Assembly: GCA_002700305.1 (NCBI GenBank)
Contig: PACZ01000021.1
Location: forward strand, 1-64,000
Direction of reading: 5' to 3'
DNA length: 64,000 nucleotides
Source of the DNA: Hyphomonas sp.
GTDB taxonomy: Bacteria > Pseudomonadota > Alphaproteobacteria > Caulobacterales > Hyphomonadaceae
Below are positions 35,751-45,110 of the stretch, piece by piece; position 1 is the stretch's first letter; each line of letters opens with the position of its first letter. The notes beneath the pieces are model-generated. The model saw only the letters and a list, made by a program, of their open reading frames with translations, ran no database searches and was not told where the DNA came from. A program made the position numbers and the translations under genes.

Positions 35751-36437
35751 TTATCCGAGATGGGAGACGTCTGGCTGGACAGCGCAGCCTTCCAGCCAGA
35801 CATCCCGCACCGATTCCGGTTTGCAATCCCCGGCCGCGCGGCGGGCGATTCTCTGAATCCGGTCATCCAGATCCTGTCCACGGTGGAAGGGATTCAAATG
35901 GCCGGGCGCGATGGGAAGCGAAACGAGTTCAATAAATTCTTCGTCGCTCAGCGCTTCAACCGGTTTGCCATAGAATGCCTCACTGGCCCGGTGGAAGCCC
36001 GTGATCCATTGGCCGTTGGCGTCCCGTCCCATTTCAACTGTGTCGAGCCAGAGGGTCAGGATCTCTTCCTTGGTCAGGCTCGACTCCAGACCGATCGCAT
36101 ACCCGGTCTGCCGGATTTTCTTCAAACCCGGACGGAACTCCTTAAAGGCAAGCCGTTTTGACAAGGATTGCGTGATCGTTGTCAGGCCCGCCCCTTTGTT
36201 CGACAGGTCCAACCCCCTGTGGCGGATAAATCCCGGATCTTCGACCAGAAGAAGTATACGGAGCTGTTCCGGGCTGAGTGCGCTGGCGCCTGTTCCCGCG
36301 CCCGTGAGTTCGGCGGCTCTTATCTTGAAATCGGCCGCGTGCCCACGCGCATCAATATACCCTGTGCCAGCATAGGCGAAGACCGCCATCACCAGCAGCG
36401 CGATCAAAATATCCGCGGTCAAGATTATCCGGCGCAT
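35751..36437 (-). CDS. GT51-like (monofunctional transglycosylase-type) protein with a missing catalytic Glu
   Basis: A 228-residue protein with an N-terminal transmembrane anchor (about residues 4-24) and a GT51 peptidoglycan glycosyltransferase fold. First catalytic Glu66 (LVEDPGFIRHRGLD) and the GLTTITQSLSK motif are present. In the third motif, normally R-K-x-x-E, the aligned residues are K-K-I-R-Q with Gln110 replacing the second catalytic glutamate, while the following LE (Glu118) and EEILTLWLD are kept. It may therefore have weak, altered or no polymerase activity. GGGAGG precedes the ATG at 36437. It lies downstream of ftsK on the same strand behind a hairpin. Confidence 0.75.
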   Translation of the reverse strand: MRRIILTADILIALLVMAVFAYAGTGYIDARGHAADFKIRAAELTGAGTGASALSPEQLRILLLVEDPGFIRHRGLDLSNKGAGLTTITQSLSKRLAFKEFRPGLKKIRQTGYAIGLESSLTKEEILTLWLDTVEMGRDANGQWITGFHRASEAFYGKPVEALSDEEFIELVSLPIAPGHLNPFHRGQDLDDRIQRIARRAAGDCKPESVRDVWLEGCAVQPDVSHLG

Positions 36438-36524
36438 GGCATCCCTCCCGAACACTTTCCGGGAAGATGACGCGGTAAATTGGCTGCAAAGGTTCCGAAA
36501 GACGGCAATGTCCGGGCAAATTGA

Positions 36525-36558
36525 AACCCCCGTTCGCATTTCACCGCGAACGGGGGTT
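36525..36558 (-). terminator. Hairpin terminator after ftsK
   Basis: AACCCCCGTTCGC and GCGAACGGGGGTT form a 13-bp perfect stem with an 8-base loop. Read on the minus strand it follows the ftsK stop (36604) by 46 bases and ends in TTTCAATTT. Confidence 0.75.
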
Positions 36559-36603
36559 GCCCCAAGTGCCCACCTTAACCGGGTGAGAGTGTTCAGGCGA
36601 CGG

Positions 36604-39174
36604 TCATTCCGGTGACGGACGCGCGTTCGCCAGGACTTCGCGTTTGCCGGCATGGTTCGGTGCGGAGATGACCCCCTCTTCCTCCAAGCGGTCAATGACG
36701 CCAGCTGCCTTGTTGTAGCCGATCTTCAGGCGGCGCTGGAGATAGGAGGTCGACGCGCGCTGGTCGCGGACCACGATGGCGATGGCCTGTGCGAAGAGAT
36801 CGTCTTCTTCGTCGCCCGTCGACGTGCCGAGCATCGCGTCCATGACAGCAGACCCTGTGGAGCCGTCGTCCGGCGCTTCCAGGATGTCCATGACATAGTC
36901 CGGCTCGCCCTGTTCGCGCAGCCAGTCGGTAACAGCGCCGACATCTTCGTCCGAAACGAACGGTCCGTGCAGGCGCGTCGATTTCTGGCCCGGTGCCTGA
37001 TAGAGCAAGTCACCCATGCCGAGCAGCTGTTCGGCGCCCTGCTCGTTGAGGATGGTGCGGGAGTCGATCTTCGTAGTCACCATGTAGGAGATACGGGTCG
37101 GGAAGTTGGCCTTGATCGTACCAGTGATGACGTCCACGGACGGACGCTGCGTCGCGGTGATCAGGTGGATGCCGGCCGCACGCGCCATCTGGGCAAGACG
37201 CTGGACACAGCCTTCCACTTCCTTGCCGGCCACCAGCATCAGGTCCGCCATCTCGTCAATCACGACGACAATGTTCGGAATATGCTCCGTTGGCAGAATT
37301 TCGGTTTCATAGACAGGCTTGCCGCGGTCATCGAAGCCGGTCTGGACCTTGCGGACGAGGTTCTCGCCCGAATTGCGGTATTTCGCAGCCTTTTCGTTGA
37401 AGCCCGCCAGGTTCCGGACACCGGCCTTGGACATCAGCTCATAGCGGCTTTCCATTTCACGCACCGTCCACTGCAGCGCGTTCACGGCCTTTTTCGGATC
37501 GGTCACGACCGGTGCCAGAAGGTGCGGGATGCCCTCATAGATCGAGAGTTCCAGCATTTTCGGGTCAATCATGATGAAGCGGCACTGTTCCGGCGTGTGG
37601 CGATAGATCAGTGACAGGATCATCGCGTTCACACCGACCGACTTACCAGAGCCCGTTGTACCGGCGATCAGAAGGTGAGGCATCTTGGCGAGGTCGACCA
37701 CGGTCGGCACACCGCCAATGTCTTCGCCGAGCGCCATCGGCAGGCTGGCGCGCGAGCCGGTATAGGCATCCGACTGCAGCAGCGTACGGAGATAGACCGT
37801 ATCGCGATCTTCGTTCGGCAGTTCGATACCGATGGCGTTCTTGCCCGGCACGACGGCCACGCGGGCAGACTTGGCGCTCATGGAGCGGGCAATGTCATCT
37901 GCCAGAGAGATCACGCGGGAGGATTTGACCCCCGGTGCCGGTTCCATCTCGAACAGGGTAATGACCGGGCCCGGGCGCACTTCCTTCACGCGGCCGCGGA
38001 CACCGAATTCCTTGAGAACGTCCGACAGTTTGGCAGCCTTGGCGAGCAGCGCATCTTCGTCGATCGAGTCGGCGCGTTCGGCGGTCTGCTCCAGGAGGTC
38101 GATGGTCGGCAGGCGGCCGGCCTTGCGGCGGCGTTCCATCGGCTTGGCAACGCGCGGCGCGGATGCCTGTTGTTTCGGTTTCGGCTTCGGCAGGGTGAAG
38201 AGCGGCTTGCGTTCCTGTTCTTCATCCTCGTCGTCATAATCGTCAGCGTCGGCGTCGGCCTCGTCGTCATAATCATCGTAATCATCTTCGGCGTCGTCGA
38301 GATATTCCTCTTCGTCATCGAAGTCCTCGTCGTCTTCGATCTCGATGACTGTCTTGCCGCGCTTGCGCAGGAAGCCGGGGGTTTCGTCGTCATCGGACAT
38401 CACGACGCGGGCGCGCTCTTCACGCGCATCGATCATGTCTTCGTCTTCGAGCACAGCCTTGCGCTTCGGCGCGAGGGTCCGGGCAATGGCCAGCAGCAAG
38501 CCGCCCACGCCGCTCGCCTTGCGGGCTGCCCGTGCGCCGGAGGTTGCGGCGGCGTGTTTCAGGAGACGGGCATCACCGCGGCGGAAGCCAAGCGCCGACA
38601 GGCCGGCCCAGAGTGCCAGGACCCCGAGGAAGAACGCGGCCCAGCCTTCCGGGGATGGCAGCATCAGCGCGCGGAACGGCATCGCGGCGAAGTGGAACAT
38701 GCCATCGCCGACCACACCGCCAAGCCCGGCGCTCAGCGGCCAGGATTGCGGCACCGGCCAGGCAGCAAAGAACGCCGCCGAAAACGGTACGAACAGAAAG
38801 CCTTTCACCCAGCGGTGCATGCGCGGCGCGCCGATCAGGACGGTGCGCATCGCGCCGCCGATCATCAGCGCCAGCCCGGCTGTCCAGGCCGACCAGCCAA
38901 GCGTCTGGCGGGCGAGGTCTGCGAACACGGCACCGGAGCGTCCGAACAGGTTCTGCACATCTGAATCCGTCGCCGCATTCCAGGAAGGATCCGTCGCAAC
39001 ATAGGAGCCGACACTGCCGCAGATGAATACGCCGATCGCGAAGGCGGCGGCACCCGTCAGGATGCGCCAGACAGGATCGCTAACGCTGAAATGGGTTGCG
39101 TCATCATCATAAGCATAGTCGGTCATGAAGGGGGACGGCTCCGTGTTGTCGGTGGAGTGGCCAATCTGAGCCAT
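36604..39174 (-). CDS. ftsK: DNA translocase FtsK
   Basis: Moves DNA at the division septum and activates XerCD dimer resolution. The 856-residue protein has an N-terminal membrane domain with about four helices (residues about 30-210), an unusually acidic linker (about 255-325, many Asp/Glu with DDYDDYDDEAD), then the motor: IAGTTGSGKSVGVNA Walker A near residue 505, FIMIDPKMLELS, and VVVIDEMADLML Walker B. The C-terminal gamma winged helix (about 785-850) recognises orienting DNA motifs. The start is uncertain; ATG at 39174 or 39126 both lack a good ribosome site. The terminator at 36525 follows. Confidence 0.95.
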   Translation of the reverse strand: MAQIGHSTDNTEPSPFMTDYAYDDDATHFSVSDPVWRILTGAAAFAIGVFICGSVGSYVATDPSWNAATDSDVQNLFGRSGAVFADLARQTLGWSAWTAGLALMIGGAMRTVLIGAPRMHRWVKGFLFVPFSAAFFAAWPVPQSWPLSAGLGGVVGDGMFHFAAMPFRALMLPSPEGWAAFFLGVLALWAGLSALGFRRGDARLLKHAAATSGARAARKASGVGGLLLAIARTLAPKRKAVLEDEDMIDAREERARVVMSDDDETPGFLRKRGKTVIEIEDDEDFDDEEEYLDDAEDDYDDYDDEADADADDYDDEDEEQERKPLFTLPKPKPKQQASAPRVAKPMERRRKAGRLPTIDLLEQTAERADSIDEDALLAKAAKLSDVLKEFGVRGRVKEVRPGPVITLFEMEPAPGVKSSRVISLADDIARSMSAKSARVAVVPGKNAIGIELPNEDRDTVYLRTLLQSDAYTGSRASLPMALGEDIGGVPTVVDLAKMPHLLIAGTTGSGKSVGVNAMILSLIYRHTPEQCRFIMIDPKMLELSIYEGIPHLLAPVVTDPKKAVNALQWTVREMESRYELMSKAGVRNLAGFNEKAAKYRNSGENLVRKVQTGFDDRGKPVYETEILPTEHIPNIVVVIDEMADLMLVAGKEVEGCVQRLAQMARAAGIHLITATQRPSVDVITGTIKANFPTRISYMVTTKIDSRTILNEQGAEQLLGMGDLLYQAPGQKSTRLHGPFVSDEDVGAVTDWLREQGEPDYVMDILEAPDDGSTGSAVMDAMLGTSTGDEEDDLFAQAIAIVVRDQRASTSYLQRRLKIGYNKAAGVIDRLEEEGVISAPNHAGKREVLANARPSPE

Positions 39175-39399
39175 CAACCTTAATTCCGGGCAAATGCGCT
39201 GAAGACTTTTTCAGTTGCGAATTAACGATTTCAGCGCGTGGGATTCGGCCTGAAACCGTCCGGCATTTTTCCGGCCGCCTCCCCTTCCGCCTCAGGCGGC
39301 GCCGGCCCGTCCAGATCATTTAATTCCTGTAATCATGGAACATCCGGCCCGGTGCGCGATTGATCCAGGACAACCAGGAAGCAGCAAAGGAGTCATGAA

Positions 39400-39816
39400 A
39401 TGACACGCGCCCTGATCATACCCGCAGCCTTCGCGCTGTTAACATTTACGTCTGCGAATGCGCAGGAAATGAATGAAGATGCCACGTCAGTTAACGCCTC
39501 CAAGGCAGCAATGTTTGACGAAGTCCCCGCTGACCAGGACGGCATGTCCGTTCAGGAGCTGAACGAGCTTCAGCGCGCCCGGCTGGAACAGGACGCTCTG
39601 GAGATTGCCGAGATTGAGGGTGACGCCCCTGTTGTTGTGGCCGAAACACCGGAATCGGAGGAAGAAGCGATCTTCACTGAGGTGGGTGAAGAAGTCATCG
39701 TTCCTGAGGAAGAGGTGACAGTCGTCGAAGTCAGCGGGCCTTATGATGAAAGTGAGATCGAGGCCACGCAGGACGGGGACATGACCCAGCCGGCAGACGA
39801 GACGCCGGAACAATAA
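39400..39816 (+). CDS. Acidic secreted protein of unknown function
   Basis: A 138-residue protein with a signal peptide (IIPAAFALLTFTSANA, cut before QEMNED) and a mature chain very rich in Glu, Asp and Val, predicted to be soluble, acidic and largely disordered. AAGGAG lies 7 bases before the ATG. A two-codon leader frame (ATG AAA TGA at 39395-39403) overlaps the start codon and could couple or tune initiation. A strong bidirectional terminator follows. No family recognised; it stands alone upstream of convergent amtB. Confidence 0.65.
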   Translation: MTRALIIPAAFALLTFTSANAQEMNEDATSVNASKAAMFDEVPADQDGMSVQELNELQRARLEQDALEIAEIEGDAPVVVAETPESEEEAIFTEVGEEVIVPEEEVTVVEVSGPYDESEIEATQDGDMTQPADETPEQ

Positions 39817-39838
39817 CCCCCTGCCCCTCACACAATGA

Positions 39839-39870
39839 AAAACCCCCGGCAGTTCCCTGCCGGGGGTTTT
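39839..39870. terminator. Bidirectional terminator between acidic-protein gene and amtB
   Basis: AAAACCCCCGGCAG-TTCC-CTGCCGGGGGTTTT is a 14-bp perfect stem with a TTCC loop and A/T runs on both sides. It serves the convergent genes ending at 39816 and 39890. Confidence 0.92.
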
Positions 39871-39889
39871 CGTTTCGGAGAGCCGCAAC

Positions 39890-41281
39890 TTAGGCGTTGG
39901 TGAAGTCCGGATAGGCTTCGAGACCAACTTCGGAAACGTCCATACCGGCCATTTCCTCTTCCTCGGTAGCGCGGATGCCGATCGTGTACTTCAGGGCCAT
40001 CCAGACGACCACGGAAGCAACCGAGACCCAGACACCCGTCAGCAGGATACCGACAAGCTGACCGAAGTAGCTGGTCTGCAGCTCGCCATCGATCTCCACC
40101 GGCATGATGTGGTTGCCGTAGGAAGCTGCGACGATGATCGTACCCCAGATACCGCAAACCAGGTGAGCCGGGATGGCGCCGACGACATCGTCGATCTTGA
40201 GCTTGTCGAGCATCGGAACGCTGACCACGACGAGCACACCGCCGACCGCACCGATCAGGACCGAAGCGCCCATGGATGGCGCCAGCGGTTCAGCCGTAAT
40301 CGACACGAGTCCGCCGATGGCACCGTTGAAGACCATGGTTGCGTCAACCTTGCCCTTATAGAGGACAGCCGTGGTGATCGTTGCGGCCAGCACACCGCCG
40401 ACAGCCGCCATGTTGGTGTTGGCAAAGATCGCGGCGACCGAGTTGATGTCCGTCACGGTGCCGGCAGCGAGCTGCGAGGCCCCGTTGAAGCCGAACCAGC
40501 CGAACCACAGGATGAAGGTACCCAGGCCGGCGAGCGGGATGTTGGAGCCCGGCATCGGGTTGATCTGCTTGCCGAAATACTTGCCGGTCCGCGGGCCGAT
40601 GATGATCGCCCCCATGAGCGCTGCCCAACCGCCAACGGAGTGAACCAGCGTGGAACCAGCGAAGTCGGAGAAGGCCCATTCGGAGTCGAGGTAGCCGCCG
40701 CCCCACTCCCAGGACACAACGATCGGATAGATGAAAGCGGTCAGCACGGCGGTGAAAGCAAGGAAGCCCCACAGTTTCACGCGCTCGGCCACCGTACCGG
40801 AGACGATCGAGGCAGCGGTTGCCACGAACACCATCTGGAAGAACCAGTCGGACGAAGCGGCATAGTCGCCATGGGACTGATCGAGCGGCGGAGGCGACCA
40901 CGGACCCGGCGTCGTGCCGAGCAGGCCACCAAGGATGCTCGAACCCGGATATGCCATGTTGTAACCGACCAGCCAGAACATCAGGCCGGCGATGGAATAG
41001 AGCAGCACGTTCTTCATCGACTGCATGGCGGCGTTCTTCGAACGGACCAGGCCCACTTCCAGGCAGAGGAAGCCGGCAGCCATCAGCATGACAATGATGC
41101 CGCCGATCAGGAACAGGTAGGAGTTGTCGACATAGGAACTGGCGCTGGTGTTCACTGACTCTTCAAGCGCTGCCAGCCGCGCTTCCAGATCTCCCTCCTG
41201 TGCGTATGCGAGCGCCCCCGTGAACGCGAGGACTGGCAGCAAGGCCACCCCGCGCGTCATTCTTTTCAGTAACTGGCCCAT
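39890..41281 (-). CDS. amtB: Ammonium transporter with cleavable signal peptide
   Basis: A 463-residue Amt/AmtB ammonium channel in the inner membrane. The signal peptide LLPVLAFTGALAYAQ is followed by a short periplasmic coiled segment (EARLAALEESVN) before the first helix. The pore twin histidines lie in STLVHSVGGWAAL and AHLVCGIWGT. The start at 41281 (MGQLLKRMTRG) has GGAGG 6 bases upstream. No glnK (PII) gene is adjacent, although amtB usually pairs with one; nitrogen regulation would have to act in trans. The 211-base upstream region shows no clear sigma-54 element. Confidence 0.93.
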   Translation of the reverse strand: MGQLLKRMTRGVALLPVLAFTGALAYAQEGDLEARLAALEESVNTSASSYVDNSYLFLIGGIIVMLMAAGFLCLEVGLVRSKNAAMQSMKNVLLYSIAGLMFWLVGYNMAYPGSSILGGLLGTTPGPWSPPPLDQSHGDYAASSDWFFQMVFVATAASIVSGTVAERVKLWGFLAFTAVLTAFIYPIVVSWEWGGGYLDSEWAFSDFAGSTLVHSVGGWAALMGAIIIGPRTGKYFGKQINPMPGSNIPLAGLGTFILWFGWFGFNGASQLAAGTVTDINSVAAIFANTNMAAVGGVLAATITTAVLYKGKVDATMVFNGAIGGLVSITAEPLAPSMGASVLIGAVGGVLVVVSVPMLDKLKIDDVVGAIPAHLVCGIWGTIIVAASYGNHIMPVEIDGELQTSYFGQLVGILLTGVWVSVASVVVWMALKYTIGIRATEEEEMAGMDVSEVGLEAYPDFTNA

Positions 41282-41492
41282 TCGGCCCCTCCATGTCGCA
41301 GTTTCGGAGCTCGGGACCCCCCGCGCTCTCCCACTCCCGATATGATTTCGGGTGCCCATGAAAGTCGCTTGGCGCCACGGTTGAGAGGGGTATTCTGAAG
41401 GCTCGTGGTCAATTTTTGTGCAGCGTTGCGGCTAATCGACCAATTCGTCACCACCGCTAGACGAGGCGTTGGGACAGGCGTAGCTAGTCATC

Positions 41493-42743
41493 ATGTCTAA
41501 ACCATCCCCATCGTCCAACGAACCCGTAGACCTCGTTATTGTCGGGGCCGGGCCGGTTGGCACCTCGCTGGCGATCCTTGCCGTCCAACGCGGTTTCTCG
41601 ACCATCCTGATAGATGCGCGCGATCCTTCTGCAGCGCCTGCTACGGATACCCGCACATTCGCTATAGTCCGCGGCAGCTGGCGCATGCTGGGCGCGACCG
41701 GTGTTCACCCGCTGCTGGAGGGGGTCATCGCCCCCCTGAACGGGCTCGAAGCGGTCGACGGCGGCAGCCATGTCTTCGGTGCACCGGGCGTGATCTTCGG
41801 AAATGAGGACCTTCCGGCGGATAATGACGGCCAGCCCCTGGGGCAAATGGTCCCGTCTGCCGACCTTCAGAAGGCCCTGGACGAGATTGCTGGTCAGATT
41901 GCAGGCACTGAAGAGGGCCTGACGATCCTTCACAAGGCCCGGTTCCAGTCACTCGAAGATGGCCCCGGACCGGCCACGGTGGTGCTGGAAGACGGCACCC
42001 GGATCCGGACCCGTCTGGTGGCGGCCTGCGACGGGGTCAATTCCACGGTTCGGGATGCGCTGGGTATCGGAACCGAGGATCATGACTACGGAAAATCGGT
42101 TTTCGCCGCCAATGTGAAACTGGACCGGCCGCATGAAGGGATTGCCCGCCAGCTGTTCATGCCGGAAGGCCCCTTCGCCACCCTGCCCATGCCGGACAAC
42201 AAGGCGAACCTCGCCTGGTACATGAAACGCGGTGCCGCCGAAGCGCTGGCCGATATGCCGGTGGAAGACATCGAAGCCGAACTGAACGCCCGCTTTGAGG
42301 ATTTCGCCGGTCATATGACTATCGACGGTCCCGTCATTTCCTATCCGCTGAAGATGCGACTCGCCCAGGCAATGACCGGCCCGCGCGTTGCGCTGCTGGG
42401 CGATGCGGCCCACCGCATCAATCCGCTGGCCGGCCAGGGCCTGAATCTCGGCTTCAAGGACGTTGCCGCCCTGATCGATATCATGGTGGAAGCGCGCGAA
42501 GTCGGCCTTGATCATGGCGCGGCCCCTTCCCTGGAGCGTTACCAGCAATGGCGCCGTTTCGACATGACGAACGTCGCGCTGTTCATGGACGTGATCGACC
42601 GGGCTTTTTCAAACGACAATGCCGTTCTGAAACCGCTGCGGGGTCTTGCCATGACGGCGGCCAACAGGATCGGCCCACTGCGCCGGGCCATGGCGCGGCA
42701 GGCGAGCGCCGACCAGACGCACCTGCCGAGTCTTATGCAGTAA
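41493..42743 (+). CDS. FAD-dependent hydroxylase of the UbiH/UbiF/COQ6 family
   Basis: A 416-residue flavoprotein monooxygenase, probably adding a ring hydroxyl during ubiquinone synthesis. The N-terminal FAD motif is VIVGAGPVGTSLAIL, then DTRTFAIVRGS, and the second FAD motif is ALLGDAAHRINPLAGQGLNLG. Which ring position is hydroxylated cannot be read from sequence, so no symbol is given. The 3' end overlaps the convergent DUF971 gene by 11 bases. Confidence 0.9.
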   Translation: MSKPSPSSNEPVDLVIVGAGPVGTSLAILAVQRGFSTILIDARDPSAAPATDTRTFAIVRGSWRMLGATGVHPLLEGVIAPLNGLEAVDGGSHVFGAPGVIFGNEDLPADNDGQPLGQMVPSADLQKALDEIAGQIAGTEEGLTILHKARFQSLEDGPGPATVVLEDGTRIRTRLVAACDGVNSTVRDALGIGTEDHDYGKSVFAANVKLDRPHEGIARQLFMPEGPFATLPMPDNKANLAWYMKRGAAEALADMPVEDIEAELNARFEDFAGHMTIDGPVISYPLKMRLAQAMTGPRVALLGDAAHRINPLAGQGLNLGFKDVAALIDIMVEAREVGLDHGAAPSLERYQQWRRFDMTNVALFMDVIDRAFSNDNAVLKPLRGLAMTAANRIGPLRRAMARQASADQTHLPSLMQ

Positions 42744-43053
42744 CGGCCTCTTCGCCGACAGTGAGCTTGCGGATCAGGTCCCAGTTGTAGAGACCGCTGT
42801 CGTGCCCGTCGGAGAAGACGATCCGCAAGGCATAACGGCCGACCGGGTCTGCGCGCAGCACGGTAATGTCGTCCGGCACGGGTGCCTGCGGCGGGGGCGG
42901 TCCGCTGCCATGACCGCGAACCGCAGCCGACGGAGACTGTTCCCGCAAACGCTTGTAACCGACAGAGCCGGATTTGCCGTCATCGAATTCGGCATACAGA
43001 ATGCCTTCCGATTTGCGGAAAACCAGTTTCAGCGGCCAGGCCATGCTGCTCAT
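42733..43053 (-). CDS. DUF971 family protein
   Basis: A 106-residue protein of the DUF971 family, the N-terminal domain of gamma-butyrobetaine hydroxylase. Visible features are LRLV-like strands ([20 protein letters not shown]), [20 protein letters not shown] with the conserved HDSG-YxW pattern. Stand-alone members have been linked to iron-sulfur cluster assembly, which is inference here. It is last in a minus-strand cluster LON-domain, Trm112-like, DUF971, with a 4-base overlap to the preceding gene. Confidence 0.87.
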   Translation of the reverse strand: MSSMAWPLKLVFRKSEGILYAEFDDGKSGSVGYKRLREQSPSAAVRGHGSGPPPPQAPVPDDITVLRADPVGRYALRIVFSDGHDSGLYNWDLIRKLTVGEEAVTA

Positions 43054-43274
43054 GCCCCGCCCTCTTCGGCATCGAGGTCCCGTGCCTCTTCCGGCAGCAT
43101 GATCGGAATGCCGCCCCGGATCGGATAGGCCAGCCGCGCCTTGGGCGAGACCAGTTCATCCGTTTCGGCATTGTAGCGAAGCGGCTGGCGGGTCTGCGGG
43201 CAAATCAGGATTTCAAGGAGCCGAGGGTCAACGCCGGAATGGGCGGGGCGCGGTTGGGTCGTGTCGTCAGTCAT
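43050..43274 (-). CDS. Trm112 family zinc-ribbon-like protein
   Basis: A 74-residue protein with the Trm112/YcaR core: [20 protein letters not shown], then [26 protein letters not shown], the family C-terminal signature. Bacterial members have no settled role; eukaryotic Trm112 activates methyltransferases. Only one cysteine remains of the usual zinc ligands. The ATG at 43274 has AGGA 5 bases before it. Its stop overlaps the DUF971 start (ATGA), and the LON-domain gene ends 7 bases upstream. Confidence 0.88.
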   Translation of the reverse strand: MTDDTTQPRPAHSGVDPRLLEILICPQTRQPLRYNAETDELVSPKARLAYPIRGGIPIMLPEEARDLDAEEGGA

Positions 43275-43281
43275 GGGCGTC

Positions 43282-43932
43282 CTATTGCAGGGTTCCATCG
43301 CCGGAACCAGCAGAATCCATTGTCAGGATGGTGATCAGCATGTCCGCACGGTCTTTCAGGGTCGGCGCTTCCAGGAGGGCCTGCTTTTCCATGACGGAAA
43401 ACGGGCTGCCAGCGGCGAGCGCCTGTACCAGCGAGCCGACCGGCGCGATCTCGACTGCCTGCCAGTCGGCCTTCATGTCGTGGCTGCTGACATATTTGCG
43501 CAGCGCGGCGATGAGGTCTTCCCGGGACGGCAGGCCGATTTCCGAATCCGGACGCAAATCATTCGCATAGGGCGCCCAGTTGGGACGCACCTGGCGGTAG
43601 GGTGTCCGGACGTCCAGCTCTTCCAGAACCCGGAACCGGGCGATGCCCGCCAGCGTGATCAGGTAGCGTCCGTCATCGGTCTCTGCATAGGACGTGATAC
43701 GTCCGGCGCAGCCGACACCGATCAGGTCCGGCCTCTCCCGGGAGCCGCCGATGCTCTGGATCATCCCGATCAGCCGGTTCCCCGCCATCGCATCATCGAT
43801 CATGTTCAGATAGCGCGGCTCGAAGATATTCAGCGGCAGGTGCCAGTGCGGGAACAGCACAACGCCCGGCAGCGGGAACACGGTCAGCGTGTCCGGCAAC
43901 TGATCCACCGAGTGATAGGTCGCGCTGCTCAT
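43282..43932 (-). CDS. LON substrate-binding-domain protein
   Basis: A 216-residue protein consisting of the Lon N-terminal (PUA-like) domain without ATPase or protease parts. Hallmarks are [23 protein letters not shown]-type N terminus (broken here into [13 protein letters not shown] and [10 protein letters not shown]), IGMIQSIGG, and [19 protein letters not shown]. Stand-alone LON-domain proteins are common in alphaproteobacteria beside thioredoxin/TPR genes, as here, and may act as substrate adaptors. It starts the three-gene minus-strand cluster and lies 59 bases downstream of the thioredoxin gene. Confidence 0.9.
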   Translation of the reverse strand: MSSATYHSVDQLPDTLTVFPLPGVVLFPHWHLPLNIFEPRYLNMIDDAMAGNRLIGMIQSIGGSRERPDLIGVGCAGRITSYAETDDGRYLITLAGIARFRVLEELDVRTPYRQVRPNWAPYANDLRPDSEIGLPSREDLIAALRKYVSSHDMKADWQAVEIAPVGSLVQALAAGSPFSVMEKQALLEAPTLKDRADMLITILTMDSAGSGDGTLQ

Positions 43933-43991
43933 TCTGCCTCCGGAGCGCTGTTGCCCCCTCGCGTCATGGCATTATGCGGGAGGTGGGCGCC

Positions 43992-44879
43992 TCAGGCAAA
44001 CATCAGTGAGGCGAGACGCCGGCGGCCTTCCACCGTCACCGGATCGGTCGCACCGGCCGCTTCGAAAATCTGAAGCAGCTTTTCCTTCGCCTTGCCCTCT
44101 TCCCAGTCCATCTTGGACCCGAGGATGATCAGCAGGTGATCGACCGCATCGCCATAGCGCTGGGCTGCGGCGTACTTTTCTGCAAGCTCAAACCGTTTGG
44201 CGTGGTCGTCGGGCGCTGCCATGACGGCATTCAGCAATTCGTCGAACTCATCCGCCTCCGGCGCATCTTCCATCATGTCGATGGCCATCTGCACGCCTTT
44301 GATGGCAGCGTCGTGCTTCTGGTCTTCCGGCACCAGTTTGAGCGTCTCATTCGCACGCTCCTTGTCGCCATTGGCGAGATAGCAGCGCGCAAGGCCGGCA
44401 ATCGCTGTGACGTTCTCCGGGTCATGCTGGATCACGGCCGCATAGATCTGCGCCGCCGTCGCGACGTCGCCTGCCTGGCTCGCCGCTTCAGCCTGCGCGA
44501 GCGCGTCGGCGATCTCCTTGGCGGAATCGGTGCCGGACACGAGTTTCTCGATAAAGCTGCGCACCTGGCCTTCCGGCAGCGCGCCCATGAAGGCATCGAC
44601 CGGGCGGCCCTTGTCGAAGGCATAGACCGCCGGAATGGAGCGCACGCCGAGCTGCCCGGCATAGGCCGGATTCTCGTCGATATTGATCTTTACGAGCTTC
44701 ACCGCGCCATTGTGGCTTTCGACCACTTTCTCAATCACCGGGCCGAGCTGGCGGCACGGGCCGCACCAGGGGGCCCAGAAGTCGACGATCACGGGTTGGG
44801 TGTTCGACGCCTCGACCACATCGGTCATGAACTCCTGGTCGGTCGTGTCTTTGGTGTGCAGGGCGGTTGCATCAGCCAT
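43992..44879 (-). CDS. Thioredoxin-TPR co-chaperone (CnoX/YbbN-like)
   Basis: A 295-residue protein with an N-terminal thioredoxin domain (residues about 8-115) and C-terminal TPR repeats (about 120-290). The redox motif is WCGPC with Cys39 and Cys42, both cysteines present, unlike Escherichia coli CnoX, so it may be a reductase or holdase. SIPAVYAF contains the conserved cis-proline. AAGGA lies 9 bases before the ATG at 44879; the in-frame upstream stretch is not supported. It is the first gene of the cluster with the LON-domain gene. Confidence 0.9.
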   Translation of the reverse strand: MADATALHTKDTTDQEFMTDVVEASNTQPVIVDFWAPWCGPCRQLGPVIEKVVESHNGAVKLVKINIDENPAYAGQLGVRSIPAVYAFDKGRPVDAFMGALPEGQVRSFIEKLVSGTDSAKEIADALAQAEAASQAGDVATAAQIYAAVIQHDPENVTAIAGLARCYLANGDKERANETLKLVPEDQKHDAAIKGVQMAIDMMEDAPEADEFDELLNAVMAAPDDHAKRFELAEKYAAAQRYGDAVDHLLIILGSKMDWEEGKAKEKLLQIFEAAGATDPVTVEGRRRLASLMFA

Positions 44880-45110
44880 GGCTGGGGTTCCTTCAAATTC
44901 TGGCCGGAAGATGGGCGCTCGGGCCGCATTTCGCAAGCGGAACCACAGACACGCCTGCGTGTTCATCTGCGGTCAGGCCTTGCGCGCAGCCTGCCCTAAA
45001 GCTGAATGGCGGCCAACGAAAAGCGGCCAAAATTCCTTGATCCCGCCCTGTTTAGGCAGGGTTCAGGCGACTAAGTGTAAGCGCAAGGTCACGAAAAGGA
45101 GACCCGTTCG

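Noticed and set aside
37675-38964. 429-codon plus-strand frame over ftsK
   Set aside because: Repeated Val/Ile runs mirror the acidic FtsK linker; clearly a shadow.
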